Shown: positions 17,314-27,145, numbered from the stretch's first letter. The stretch: DNA of 64,000 nt from Rhynchopus euleeides (GCA_963210315.1 OY723305.1:434001-498000), one strand, 5' to 3'. Notes: generated by a model from the letters alone, not told the origin. Numbers and translations are program-made.

Positions 17314-17508
17314 GTTGTAAACTGTGATGGGTCGCTTTCCGCTCACAACGAGTGTGCTTTTTTTTTTTTTTTTGCGGCCTGTGTGGTTGTCTTCGTCGTT
17401 TTTCTTCTGCGACCGGACATCCCCTTCTGGAGACACCGATCTACACTATGAACCGCTAGCTGATGCTGGAGCTTTCGGGAGCCTCTGCGAGTGGGTGGCC
17501 ACGTTTTC

Positions 17509-17711
17509 TTTATACCATCCAAAACACAGCGCAGCTGTGTATTGGAGGAAATACGATACGAGAAGGACTGGCGTCATTACCTCTGTCATGGTTTCCATTT
17601 CTTCGTGCTCCACCACACCTTCTGTACTTCAGACAACACAAACACACAACACACGGTCGTGAGATTTGTGCAGAGGAGTGGTGGAAGCGGTCAACAAAAC
17701 ATTCCTTTTTC
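17509..17711 (+). repeat. A1 split direct repeat (left end)
   Basis: Matches 23655-23857 base for base in alignment. Begins TTTATACCATCC and includes the first 34 bases of the B repeat (GGTGGAAGCGGTCAAC...). Confidence 0.9.
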
Positions 17712-18189
17712 TGTACTTCATTGCTGGAGTTACACAGAAAACCAAATCACCCGCGTGAGCCAAAGTCGGCCCTGAGCCGCGCGGCCCGAGCCACACTACA
17801 AGCTGGGAGAGTACACAGCAGCAAATTACACGCGGGCGCCAAAGCTTAGACGCGGGCGTTGAAGTCGGCCTTGCGCCGCGGTGCGAGCCACGAACAGGTT
17901 GGGTGCACACGGCAGCGAATTCTTGCGTGCGCTGAAGTCGGCCCTGAGCCGCGGTGCGAGACACGCAACAAGTCGGAGGACACAGCAGCAAATTACACTC
18001 GGGCGTCAGAGTTTAGACGCGGGCGTTGCAGTCGGCCCTGAGCCGCGGAGCGAGCCACGAACAGGTTTGGAGTTACACGGCAGCCAAGCACTCGCGTGAG
18101 CAAAAGTCGGCCCTGAGCCGCGGCGCGTGACACGCAACAAGGGGGAGTACACAGCAGCAAATTACACGTGGGCAGTTCGGCCCTGACCC

Positions 18190-19490
18190 AGGGTGCGAAG
18201 TCGGCCCTGAGCCGCGGTGCGAGCAGTTTTGGGGTTACACAGCGGCGAACTGCGTTGCGGTAAAGTCGGCCCTGAGCCGCGGTGCGAGCACTTTTTAGAG
18301 TTTACACAGCGGCGAACGGCGTCGCGGTAAAGTCGGCCCTGAGCCGCGGTGCGAGCAGTTTTTGGAGTTTACACAGCGGCGAACGGCGTCGCGGTAAAGT
18401 CGGCCCTGAGCCGCGGTGCGAACAGTTTTTGGAGTTACACAGCGGCGAACGGCGTCGCGGTAAAGTCGGCCCTGAGCCGCGGTGCGAGCAGTTTTTGGAG
18501 TTTACACAGCGGCGAACGGCGTCGCGGTAAAGTCGGCCCTGAGCCGCGGTGCGAGCAGTTTTTGGAGTTTACACAGCGGCGAACGGCGTCGCGGTAAAGT
18601 CGGCCCTGAGCCGCGGTGCGAGCAGTTTTTGGAGTTACACAGCGGCGAACGGCGTCGCGGTAAAGTCGGCCCTGAGCCGCGGTGCGAACAGTTTTTGGAG
18701 TTACACAGCGGCGAACGGCGTCGCGGTAAAGTCGGCCCTGAGCCGCGGTACGAGCAGTTTTTGGAGTTACACAGCGACGAACGGCGTCGCGGTAAAGTCG
18801 GCCCTGAGCCGCGGTGCGAACAGTTTTTGGAGTTACACAGCGGCGAACGGCGTCGCGGTAAAGTCGGCCCTGAGCCGCGGTGCGAACAGTTTTTGGAGTT
18901 ACACAGCGGCGAACGGCGTCGCGGTAAAGTCGGCCCTGAGCCGCGGTGCGAGCAGTTTTTGGAGTTACACAGCGGCGAACGGCGTCGCGGTAAAGTCGGC
19001 CCTGAGCCGCGGTGCGAACAGTTTTTGGAGTTACACAGCGGCGAACGGCGTCGCGGTAAAGTCGGCCCTGAGCCGCGGTACGAGCAGTTTTTGGAGTTAC
19101 ACAGCGACGAACGGCGTCGCGGTAAAGTCGGCCCTGAGCCGCGGTGCGAACAGTTTTTGGAGTTACACAGCGGCGAACGGCGTCGCGGTAAAGTCGGCCC
19201 TGAGCCGCGGTGCGAACAGTTTTTGGAGTTACACAGCGGCGAACGGCGTCGCGGTAAAGTCGGCCCTGAGCCGCGGTGCGAGCAGTTTTTGGAGTTACAC
19301 AGCGGCGAACGGCGTCGCGGTAAAGTCGGCCCTGAGCCGCGGTACGAGCAGTTTTTGGAGTTACACAGCGACGAACGGCGTCGCGGTAAAGTCGGCCCTG
19401 AGCCGCGGTGCGAACAGTTTTTGGAGTTACACAGCGGCGAACGGCGTCGCGGTAAAGTCGGCCCTGAGCCGCGGTGCGAGCAGGTTTGGA
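18190..19490 (+). repeat. 66-bp tandem array in the element leader
   Basis: About 20 units with GTCGGCCCTGAGCCGCGG as core, mostly 66 bp and a few 67 bp near the left end. Degenerate relatives of the unit extend to 17757 on the left and 19650 on the right. The centre is homogenised. A marker variant (GGTACGAG with ACAGCGACGAACG) recurs at about 18747, 19077 and 19341, that is at five-unit and four-unit spacings. There is no ATG in the forward frame before 19688, so the array is probably untranslated leader rather than protein. Confidence 0.9.
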
Positions 19491-19687
19491 GTTACACAGC
19501 AGCAGATTGTTCGCGTGGAGTCGGCCTTGAGCCGCGGTGCGAGCGACGAGCAGGTTTGGAGTTACACAGCAGCAAATTACACGGCAGGAGATCACTCGCG
19601 GGCGCTAGAGTCGGCCTTGGGTCGCGGTGCGTGCCTCACAACAGGTTGCAGTTACACGGCACCTCAGCCATCCTCCCTCCCGGGGTC

Positions 19688-20788
19688 ATGTTTCCCTTGG
19701 ATCCTAAGGACGCGGACTGGGACCATGTCCACTTCCTGAAGGCTACCCTCTCCCCCGCGCCCGCCCGCGAGGAGTGCGTGTTCCCCACTTGCGGGGTTCA
19801 ACACAGCAACCGGGGTCTCGCCTGTGGTACTTGCGGGGGACGGACCACGAAGTCTTGCATCCGCGAGCACCTGCCAGCCGGGGTTGTGCCTGACGCCCTC
19901 CGCTTCGCGGGGGACCCCCAGTGGAGGTGCCCGGTGTGCTCTTGGGGGCAGGGCCGCCCGGCCGAGCCTGCAGCGCCGGCCCCCGACCACCACGACCCGG
20001 ACCTCCAGCCCGAGGAGGACCCCCTCTCGGAGGACTCCTCGGAGCCAGAGCAGCGCCCCGCGGAGCCGGGGGCCCCACGGGACCCTTTCGACGATTTGCC
20101 CGGGTGGGGAAAGCAGGTCGTCACGGAGCTGCGCAAGTCGCGCGTGTCGAACCGTGCCCTACGCAAGAGGGTAGAGGCGCTGGAGAAGGAGGTCGCCGGC
20201 CTACGCATGACGCTCCCCGGAGACTTCTGTGTACACGCTGTGTCGACGTGGGGCCCCCTCACGGAGCCAAACACCCGGGCGTTGGTGCGCGTTGAGTGCG
20301 GGAAAGCCTTCCGGGAGCATGCTCTGCCCATCAACATGCAGAATGCAAAGGAATGGCAGGTGGAGACGAAGAGACTTCTGGGCCTGGTCACAGACACGCT
20401 GGAGCTTTTCGGTGATACACCGCCCCGGCCGGCTGCCCTGAAGATCCTACACGACGCAGTGGTAGAGCTGACCGGCATTACCCAACTGGGGAAGGAGGGG
20501 GCAGGCCCTCACTACCGCCGGGAATATGTGGCCCGCGCGAAAAGCTATGCCGTGTCGGATTTCACGCCACACGTCATGGAGCGGCTGCTGCGCGAGCTGG
20601 TTGCCAGGGTCGAAAAGGAGACGAAGGGGCACCACCCCAAGGACCGCAGGCGCAGCTTGTTCTCCAGCGGGGACAGGAACGACCGCCGCCGCGAGAGGGA
20701 CTACGACAGGGGCCAGCAGGATTTTCGCGGGCGCAGCGACGCCCGGAAGCACCCTCCCCCACCCCCTGCCAAGCGGGACCGGCAGTGA
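19688..20788 (+). CDS. Gag-like protein with PHD/RING-like zinc cluster
   Basis: 366 residues from the first ATG in a frame open since 18482. Residues about 20-80 carry a Cys/His cluster (CVFPTC, CGTC, SCIREH, CPVC) resembling a PHD/RING-type treble-clef finger instead of the CCHC knuckle of many Gag proteins. An acidic, Pro-rich linker follows (about 85-140), then a short coiled coil (about 145-175), a helical, conserved-looking region, and a basic tail rich in Arg and Pro. It occupies the usual gag position ahead of the enzymes. The tail and zinc cluster suggest nucleic-acid binding and particle assembly (inference). It ends in GTGA overlapping a possible GTG start of the recombinase frame. 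Confidence 0.7.
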   Translation: MFPLDPKDADWDHVHFLKATLSPAPAREECVFPTCGVQHSNRGLACGTCGGRTTKSCIREHLPAGVVPDALRFAGDPQWRCPVCSWGQGRPAEPAAPAPDHHDPDLQPEEDPLSEDSSEPEQRPAEPGAPRDPFDDLPGWGKQVVTELRKSRVSNRALRKRVEALEKEVAGLRMTLPGDFCVHAVSTWGPLTEPNTRALVRVECGKAFREHALPINMQNAKEWQVETKRLLGLVTDTLELFGDTPPRPAALKILHDAVVELTGITQLGKEGAGPHYRREYVARAKSYAVSDFTPHVMERLLRELVARVEKETKGHHPKDRRRSLFSSGDRNDRRRERDYDRGQQDFRGRSDARKHPPPPPAKRDRQ

Positions 20789-20826
20789 GGGTAGCGGCGG
20801 ACAGGAGGGGCAGGGGTCGGCCAAAC

Positions 20827-21723
20827 ATGGTCGAGCCCCGGCTGACCCCGAACCAGCGCCGGGAAGTAAAAAAGGAATCCCAGGCGACGATAGACGCGGC
20901 GCTGGCGGCACAAACAACGAAGAGCCAGCGCAGCTGTCTCAGACGTTTGGTGGAGTTCAAGCAGGCCTGGGAGGCGGAGGAAGGAGACCTGGCATGGGAC
21001 GAGGCCACAGTACTGTGGGTCCAGAAGAAGCGGACGCTCGACGGGGTCAGAAAGTCCACGCAGCTGCAGTACGTTGCGAACCTCGTCGGGGCTCTCCGCC
21101 GCCGATACAACGTGGATATCGCAGGCTCTTTCCGACTTCGGGACTTCACCAGAGGCCTCAAGAAAGAGGGGGCGCTCCACCCATCGAGGCAGGCCTGCCC
21201 TGCGGCGAAGGACGAGATCGACACGGCAGTGCGGGACGCGCCCCACCCCATGTTGGCACTAGCGATTCGACTCTGCTGGGCGAGCATCGCGAGGGCCTCC
21301 TGTGTTCTGCGCCTCAACGCGGAGGACATCACCTGGCTGGACCGCAACACGATCAGGATTCGTTACATCCGATCAAAGAACGATCTGTTTCAGCTGGGGC
21401 AAGCCACGGGGGTTCGGTTGTCCAACAGTGCGAGCACGCTTCTTCGCACCCGCCTGGACGAGACGCCGCCAGGCAGCCGGATAATCCCTCCCACCATCAC
21501 GAGCAGCTCTATCACACAGGCGCTGAGGAAGGTCAACGAGGACCTTTCGTCGCACTCCATCAGGCGCGGGGCAGTACACCACCTCAGCATTCTCGACACT
21601 CCCACGGACAAGATTCGTCTGCTCTCGCGCCACCGCAGCATGGAAGCGTTCATGCGGTATCATCCAGATGTCGAAAACCCGAAGGTGAGGGAAGCTGCAG
21701 AGGTGTCAGCGGCGCTGATGTGA
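20827..21723 (+). CDS. Tyrosine recombinase of the retrotransposon
   Basis: 298 residues from ATG 20827 (a GTG at 20785 would add 14). It is a tyrosine recombinase that would integrate the circular cDNA. The catalytic set looks intact: Arg in SIARASCVLRL, Lys in the RYIRSKNDL hairpin, His-x-x-Arg in HSIRRGA, then His and Tyr in SRHRSMEAFMRYH. The N-terminal half (about 30-120) fits a SAM-like core-binding domain. The frame is -1 relative to gag. A pyrimidine-rich tract at 20750-20769 followed by AG precedes it, which would suit a trans-splice acceptor if the host is euglenozoan. It ends just before the RT coding sequence. Confidence 0.88.
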   Translation: MVEPRLTPNQRREVKKESQATIDAALAAQTTKSQRSCLRRLVEFKQAWEAEEGDLAWDEATVLWVQKKRTLDGVRKSTQLQYVANLVGALRRRYNVDIAGSFRLRDFTRGLKKEGALHPSRQACPAAKDEIDTAVRDAPHPMLALAIRLCWASIARASCVLRLNAEDITWLDRNTIRIRYIRSKNDLFQLGQATGVRLSNSASTLLRTRLDETPPGSRIIPPTITSSSITQALRKVNEDLSSHSIRRGAVHHLSILDTPTDKIRLLSRHRSMEAFMRYHPDVENPKVREAAEVSAALM

Positions 21724-21893
21724 CCACTCAGCCGGACGCACAGCTCTTCGGGCTACTTTTTCCCCGACAACGGTTTGGACCCACAGAAAAATGGCTCTCC
21801 CCCCAGCAAAAGTACGATGATGAGTCTCGGGCACCCTCGGAACAGGACGCTTCGTTCCCCAACCCGGATCCGGACTTCGGCGAGCCCGAGGAC

Positions 21894-23549
21894 ATGAACG
21901 ACGCAGGGCCGGGTATTATGTCACTGTACGACGAGTCGGTGGGGGTGCTGAGTCGGCAGTCCCGGGGTGTAGTCACAGCCCGTCGCCCCCCCACAGAGCC
22001 ACGTACTGCAAAGGACGCCGAACGTATCGCCTTCATATCTAAGAACCGCATCAACCTCACACGTCTAAGACAACTAGATGTACAGTCTGAACTCTCAGGA
22101 GTGATCGAGCCCATCATGGACACGGACGCGTTTATAAACCTCATCTACCCCGAGAAGAGGGACCTGGTATACAGCCGGTGTTTCTCTCGAGGTACCTCAC
22201 GACACCTCGCGGACCACCTCCCGTATCTGGAAAAGGTAAAAGTGCTTGAGAAGGTCGAGTCAGAAGAACAACAAGTGGTCCTCCATGGCTTCACAGTTGA
22301 AAAACGTAGCGGCGGGCTACGGTTTGTGGTCGACGCCCGAAAGCTCAACGAAATCATGGTGCGGCCCCCTGAAATGCGACTCCCCAAGGTACAGGACCTC
22401 ATACGGCACATTCTCGACAACGACTGGGTGGTCCTCGCAGATGGTAGATCATGGTTTTACCAGTTCGAGGTGGTGGCAGGCGTCAGGAAGTTCTTCGGGA
22501 TCAATGCGGGTGGAGCGAGAGGGCCTTTCGAGCGCACCCGACTTCGATGCATGTGTATGGGATGGTCTCACGCCCCAGTCATCGCACACCGTGCGGCAAG
22601 GGTACTGCTTCCGCCTGAACAGGGCATCACATGGATCGACAACTTCATCGTCACCGCAAAGACCCAGACACAAGCGCTCAACAACTTCGCAAACTTCATG
22701 GAGCGCTGCCAGTGGGTGAACGCGGACATCAACACCGAAGACGACGAGTACGGAACACCGCTACAACGATTTACTGCCCTAGGCATCGAGTTCGATCTCA
22801 CCCTGCATCGATTCCGGTCGTCGCCAAAGTGGGTCAAACGATTCTTACAACGAAAGGAGCTGACAGCAGTATCGTCAGGGTGGGCCACACCGAGGGAGTT
22901 CTATGCAGTCTTCGGGTCTTTGGTGTGGCACAGCTACGTCACAAGGGCGCCCCTGTGTTTCCTTCGTAGTGCCTTGTCATACATACGCAGGATAGCAGCA
23001 CTGACAGCGACAAGCAAGGACGCCTGGGACGAAAAGACGTCGGTGCCCCCGTCAGTGATTTCGGACACACACACACGGATCGCTCAAGTCACACTCAATA
23101 TATGGCGGGGTCGGCCTCCTACAACAACAAGGGAGGTCTGGTCCGATGCGTCCAGCACAGCGTGGGGGTGCATTTTGGAAGGCGAGCCTGACCGTGTGGC
23201 ACAGGGTGATTTCGCGTCTGCCGAGCTCGAGACTCACATTTATGTGAAGGAGCTGTTCGCGGCGTGCCAAGCGGTGCGCCTGGCAACCTTGTTCGTTCGG
23301 GATACCACCCTACATCTGCGAGTAGACAATCTGCCAGCAGTGTTCTCCATCTCGCAAGGACACTCTTCGAACTACCTGGGTAACAAGATTTTAAGTGACC
23401 TGTTCACATGCGCAGATTCGGCAGCCTGTCACATCGTCTGTTCCTGGGTGCCGACGGACGCACAACGAGCTGACCCCCTTACGCGAGGTTTAGTGGACAC
23501 AACAGCCGTGCCCTTACCTTCCTACACCTTAAGCGCTTCGCGTCCCTGA
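21894..23549 (+). CDS. Reverse transcriptase-RNase H with WIDN at the YxDD position
   Basis: 551 residues from ATG 21894. The frame is open much further upstream, overlapping the recombinase, and protein-like sequence begins near 21723, so a frameshift or other start is possible. RT motifs: GLRFVVDARKLN; motif A LADGRSWFYQF (Asp present); motif B RCMCMGWSHAP; motif C TWIDNFIV, where the usual second Asp is Asn. RNase H: WSDASSTAWG, ELFAA, RVDNLPAVF, ADPLTRG, giving the D-E-D-D set. There is no intervening methyltransferase domain as in DIRS. The frame is -1 relative to the recombinase. The stop lies 9 bp before B1. Confidence 0.88.
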   Translation: MNDAGPGIMSLYDESVGVLSRQSRGVVTARRPPTEPRTAKDAERIAFISKNRINLTRLRQLDVQSELSGVIEPIMDTDAFINLIYPEKRDLVYSRCFSRGTSRHLADHLPYLEKVKVLEKVESEEQQVVLHGFTVEKRSGGLRFVVDARKLNEIMVRPPEMRLPKVQDLIRHILDNDWVVLADGRSWFYQFEVVAGVRKFFGINAGGARGPFERTRLRCMCMGWSHAPVIAHRAARVLLPPEQGITWIDNFIVTAKTQTQALNNFANFMERCQWVNADINTEDDEYGTPLQRFTALGIEFDLTLHRFRSSPKWVKRFLQRKELTAVSSGWATPREFYAVFGSLVWHSYVTRAPLCFLRSALSYIRRIAALTATSKDAWDEKTSVPPSVISDTHTRIAQVTLNIWRGRPPTTTREVWSDASSTAWGCILEGEPDRVAQGDFASAELETHIYVKELFAACQAVRLATLFVRDTTLHLRVDNLPAVFSISQGHSSNYLGNKILSDLFTCADSAACHIVCSWVPTDAQRADPLTRGLVDTTAVPLPSYTLSASRP

Positions 23550-23557
23550 GGGTCCTG

Positions 23558-23657
23558 GGTGGAAGCGGTCAACAAAACATTCCTTTTTCGTTCCCCTATT
23601 TTGTTTGTCCAGATCATCAAACATTCACAGACACAAGGACGTCGAGTACGCGTATTT
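23558..23657 (+). repeat. B1 split direct repeat
   Basis: 100 bp, starting GGTGGAAGCGGTCAACAAAA and ending GAGTACGCGTATTT. Same as 23826-23925 at an offset of 268. Confidence 0.9.
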
Positions 23658-23825
23658 ATACCATCCAAAACACAGCGCAGCTGTGTATTGGAGGAAATAC
23701 GATACGAGAAGGACTGGCGTCATTACCTCTGTCATGGTTTCCATTTCTTCGTGCTCCACCACACCTTCTGTACTTCAGACAACACAAACACACAACACAC
23801 GGTCGTGAGATTTGTGCAGAGGAGT
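23658..23825 (+). repeat. A2 split direct repeat
   Basis: Second copy of the A repeat, between B1 and B2. With the TTT at 23655-23657 it aligns to A1 at 17509. Confidence 0.9.
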
Positions 23826-23925
23826 GGTGGAAGCGGTCAACAAAACATTCCTTTTTCGTTCCCCTATTTTGTTTGTCCAGATCATCAAACATTCACAGAC
23901 ACAAGGACGTCGAGTACGCGTATTT
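23826..23925 (+). repeat. B2 split direct repeat (right end)
   Basis: Second B copy. It ends GTATTT and is followed by unrelated sequence (GGTGGACGC). Confidence 0.9.
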
Positions 23926-24631
23926 GGTGGACGCATCCAAAAGGAAATAAAGTGTGCTATATAAAAAGTGCGGCGGGGCAACGGCATGATGGAGAGCGTT
24001 TCTGCAGTGAGTGAATCTCACCCCTTGCACATATTTTGAAAGGACCCCTCACCAAAAGGGCCATAGGGCAATGCGACCGATCTGGGGTGGGGGTGGGGTA
24101 AGTCGGTGGATCCGGGACATCAAGGGGGGTGGGCGGGGAATACATTGTATCGCAAGAAAGGAGAGAGAGAAAGGGGGGTGGGGGGAAAGGAGGCAATGGA
24201 AACAACTGAAATGCCGGGGTGTCTCTGGATGTGCAGGGTGTGTAAATGGCCTGCAGGGAGGGGTGGGGGGAAAGTGACGGAGCGGTGTATTCCATAAATA
24301 AAGCACTGCGGATTGAAGAATATTGGCGCGGCAAGGGGTGGGGGGGCGGGGTATTGAGATAGAAGCAGAAGGAAGCACAAGGATGGCCTCCCTTCACTCG
24401 ATATGCGGGTTGTGTCTGACAAGGGGAGGGGAGTGGGGGTGGGGGGGGAGTACAATGCAACACTGAGGGATCGGCGCACAGCGGCAGAGAATTGTGAGAA
24501 AAGAAGAACAGAGAAAGAGAGGGTCGTCGTTCATCGCGCAAACATCGGCATTGCTTTTATCTTCGGCGTTGGGAAGAGGGTGTGATAGGTTGGGGGGGGG
24601 GGGGGGGGGGGGATGAAGGGCCGGCATTTTT
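23926..24631. other. Low-complexity spacer without recognised gene
   Basis: Purine/G-rich sequence with several short G runs and a G21 tract at 24592-24612. No coding region supported. Confidence 0.6.
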
Positions 24632-24902
24632 TTTATACCATCCAAAACACAGCGCAGCATTGTGTATAGGAGGAAATACGATACTAGAAAGGACTGGCGT
24701 CATCACCTCTGTCATGTTTCCCTTTCTTCGTGCTCCACCACACCTTCTGTACTTCAGACAACACAAACACACAATAGCCGGTCGTGAGATTTGTGCAGAG
24801 GAGTGGTGGAAGCGGTCAACAAACCATTTTTCTTCGTTCCATTTTTGTGTTTCCATAGCGCCAAGTAAGATATCGACAGAAGGACGTCTAGTACGCGTAT
24901 TT
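24632..24902 (+). mobile_element. Solo A-B repeat of a YR retrotransposon
   Basis: 271 bp, from TTTATACCATCC to CTAGTACGCGTATTT. It is the same subfamily as 16741-17011 (almost identical in inverse orientation) and about 85-90% like A2-B2 of the complete element by eye. TTT at both ends. A single A-B unit is what recombination between A1 and A2 would leave. Confidence 0.8.
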
Positions 24903-24949
24903 ACGCGCACGACTTTCGCGCGGAAAGTGTCATTCAGCTCTGCCAAACG

Positions 24950-25065
24950 TGCTCTACACACCACCCCCTTCATCAGGCAAGTGGGTTTGTAAGTGTGTGT
25001 GGAAGCGTCAACGCATCAAACGAAGTATCAACAGTAGAGAAAGAGCGGCAGAGTTGAAGTGACAC
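24950..25065 (+). mobile_element. Diverged repeat fragment of the second YR family
   Basis: Blocks ACGTGCTCTACACACCAC, CCTTCATCAGGC and GTGGAAGCGTCAACGCATCA follow the same order as the A repeat of the right-edge element read on its coding strand. Confidence 0.5.
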
Positions 25066-26692
25066 TTTTGTGTGGAGTGGCGAATTTCTCAACTGAGGAG
25101 GAAGAATTCACCAACAACTCACACACACACACACACATCCTGATTCTGACACAAGCTTCGGGCGCCATCCCCCACCCCTCTTTGGATTGCTGTGCGTATT
25201 TTCGGGTATCAATAGGTAAATTTACCACACAAGGAAAGGGGGAGAAGAAGGAAAGAAGAGAACCCGCTACTGACACAACTGCTCACGCATCCTGATTCTG
25301 ACACAAGCTGCTGCACTGCACGCATCCATCCGCAGCCTGCCCGCAGCTGCAGCTGCAGCCACTTCTGAATTTTTTTTGTGTAGAAGGCCACAACCCAACA
25401 CACAATAGAAACGAAATCTCACGTCCGCTACCCCACGACTTCGGCTACTATGCTTTCATTTGTCGCTCGCAACTCGCAATAAAACATCGGCTTTTTGATG
25501 GATTCCCCCCGCACATAGAAATTTTCACACGATTTTCCCGTGCCGTTGTTGTGATCCACACCACACGCACGACAACATCGTCAGCAGGAGTGAGTGTGGA
25601 AGCGCCAACCCAGGGACACTCCCTCGCCCTCCCCGTGTGCGGCGACTTGGCTCGGTCTGCTTGGAGCAATTTTTGAATATTCGTGATGATGACGACACGC
25701 ACAGGGTTCCGTTTTCCTTTTCAAAGCTGTTTTTCCCCAGTTTTCCCGGGAGTGGCATCGAGCTCATGACCTATCAACAAACGACACAAGTTGCCTCACA
25801 CGAGGGCGCTCCAGTTGTGACGAACCACGGGGAGGGGTGTGGGGGGGGGGGGTTGAACCGAAGGATGCACCCCAGCGCCTGGTGACTGGGGGAGTGTTGG
25901 GTTCTGAATAAGACGAGACAACCCGCGGGTCCACCCACCACACCACACACCCTCCGATCGGGGAACTGCAGCACACCCACGAATGATTGGCAACAACAAA
26001 GATGCTGTGTCGGCGCGCAGATGATGATACACCGTGAAGCAAAATCAGAGCTCATGAAGCCACGTCAAGACACCCGCAGCCGGTCTATTTTGAACACCAG
26101 GGGGTTTCGTCTGAATCGCCCAGAACCTCAATGCGGCCCGCTCAGGATGCCCGATTGTATCTCTGGACCTTGGAGTTAGGATGGAGCGGGGGCATTTGGC
26201 AAAATATAGTTTCTGACGGATGGTTCGTCAAAATCTGCAAAGTCCTCCGGCGTAAAAAAGACTTGGAGTTGCGTTCTTTGTTTGTACGAACACCCTGGCG
26301 TAAAAAATACAACGCATCGTATTCCGGAGTGGAGACGCACCCGACTGCTCACACGTTAGAGTTGAAATTATGCCGCCCTTTCGGGGATGAGAGAGCGTCA
26401 TATTCGACTGGATTTTCCACGGTGCTGGCAGCAAAACTCTCGCCCTCTTCTGTTGGATTGCAAACTGTCGAAACAATGCAACCGGATTTCCGGATTTGGC
26501 GCACCACAAACAACACAGCCTCGTCTGTTTGAAACAATAAAGAAAGGCCGCCACCCGCCGCCGTGTTTTTTTCAATTTTGACACCCTGCTTGCAAATTTT
26601 GCTGGAAAACCTCAAGAAAAAACCTCCCTTTTCCCACGCGTTGCCAACTGCGGGGATGGCGGTTCTGCTTCAAGAAATCGAACCATATCTTT
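25066..26692. other. Spacer without recognised gene
   Basis: Less GC-rich than the genes. Nothing coding is supported on either strand; short open frames are unremarkable in composition. Confidence 0.55.
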
Positions 26693-26752
26693 TGAAGCGT
26701 GCAATGCAACAACTGTCGGAGAGGATCGAGCGGAAGGGATGTATTTTGACGA
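26693..26752 (+). repeat. Solo B-type repeat fragment
   Basis: Shares CAACAACTGTCGG, GGATCGAGCGGAA and GGATGTATTTT with 12488-12546 and, inverted, with 13407-13455. Confidence 0.5.
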
Positions 26753-27025
26753 GCATTTTATTTCCTGCGTTGTGAGCGCAACTCTCAGAATGGATGAAGA
26801 AAATCAGTGAGGAAAGCCAAGGCGGGAAGGTAAGTCAGGAGGGAAATCGGTCTCTTCACGGGCACTATAAGTTTGCATCCTTATTTGTACAAACGACGCC
26901 CTGCAAGTGAATGTGCAGCATAACAAACGTTGTTCCACGAGTATCTTTTGTCCAAACAGACAACCCTTCTTCAAAAAAATGACACGGCTCTCGTGATACA
27001 CTTTGCTTCCGTTCCCTCTGATATG

Positions 27026-27142
27026 ATTGACGCTTCCACCCACACTCCTGTGAATGACTGTGTCGTGAGTGAGGAGCACAAGGGCACGAACAAAGCCGCA
27101 CATGTCACTTTCCCGCCCACCCATCGAGGCGGTGCTGAAAGA
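27026..27142 (-). mobile_element. Subfamily-3 YR repeat remnant
   Basis: Diverged copy of the 13283-13415 repeat: TTGACGCTTCCACCCACAC, GAGGAGCACAAGGGCACGAA, TTTCCCGCCCACCCATCGAG, GGTGCTGAAA. Confidence 0.55.
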
Positions 27143-27145
27143 AGT

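Larger units (their letters stand above)
16496..17373 (-). mobile_element. Interrupted solo repeat of the second YR element family
   Basis: Blocks at 16579-16694 and 17314-17373 match the B and A repeats of the element at the right edge (62166-62445): CTTATCACTTCACAGCT, GCGTTGACGCTTCTACACAC, CCTGAGCCTGATGAAGGGTG, then CGCTTTCCGCTCACA and GTGTGC. A further partial copy lies at 16496-16560. The repeat is split by the terminal-inverted-repeat element 16697-17313. A T16 tract ends it. Confidence 0.65.
17509..23925 (+). mobile_element. Complete tyrosine-recombinase retrotransposon, VIPER/TATE-like layout
   Basis: About 6.4 kb. It has the split direct repeats that define YR retrotransposons outside the DIRS type: A1 at the left (17509-17711), then gag-like, tyrosine recombinase and RT-RNase H genes, then B1 (23558-23657), A2 (23658-23825) and B2 (23826-23925). 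A1 and A2 align without gaps over 203 bp and B1/B2 over 100 bp, with no differences seen. TTT is shared at the A start, the B1/A2 junction and the B2 end, as expected for a circle-junction core. All three frames are open, so the insertion looks young. From memory, YR before RT matches VIPER/TATE and differs from DIRS and Ngaro. Confidence 0.9.

Noticed and set aside
18190..19490. CRISPR-like array
   Set aside because: Units are contiguous and nearly identical, with no unique spacers.
18482..19687. 22-residue tandem peptide repeats as an N-terminal extension of the Gag-like protein
   Set aside because: No ATG in this frame before 19688, and the other strand and frames are equally open because the unit is 66 bp. 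More likely leader DNA.
26131..26532. 133-codon plus-strand frame in the spacer
   Set aside because: No recognisable motif or unusual composition; it competes with frames on the other strand.
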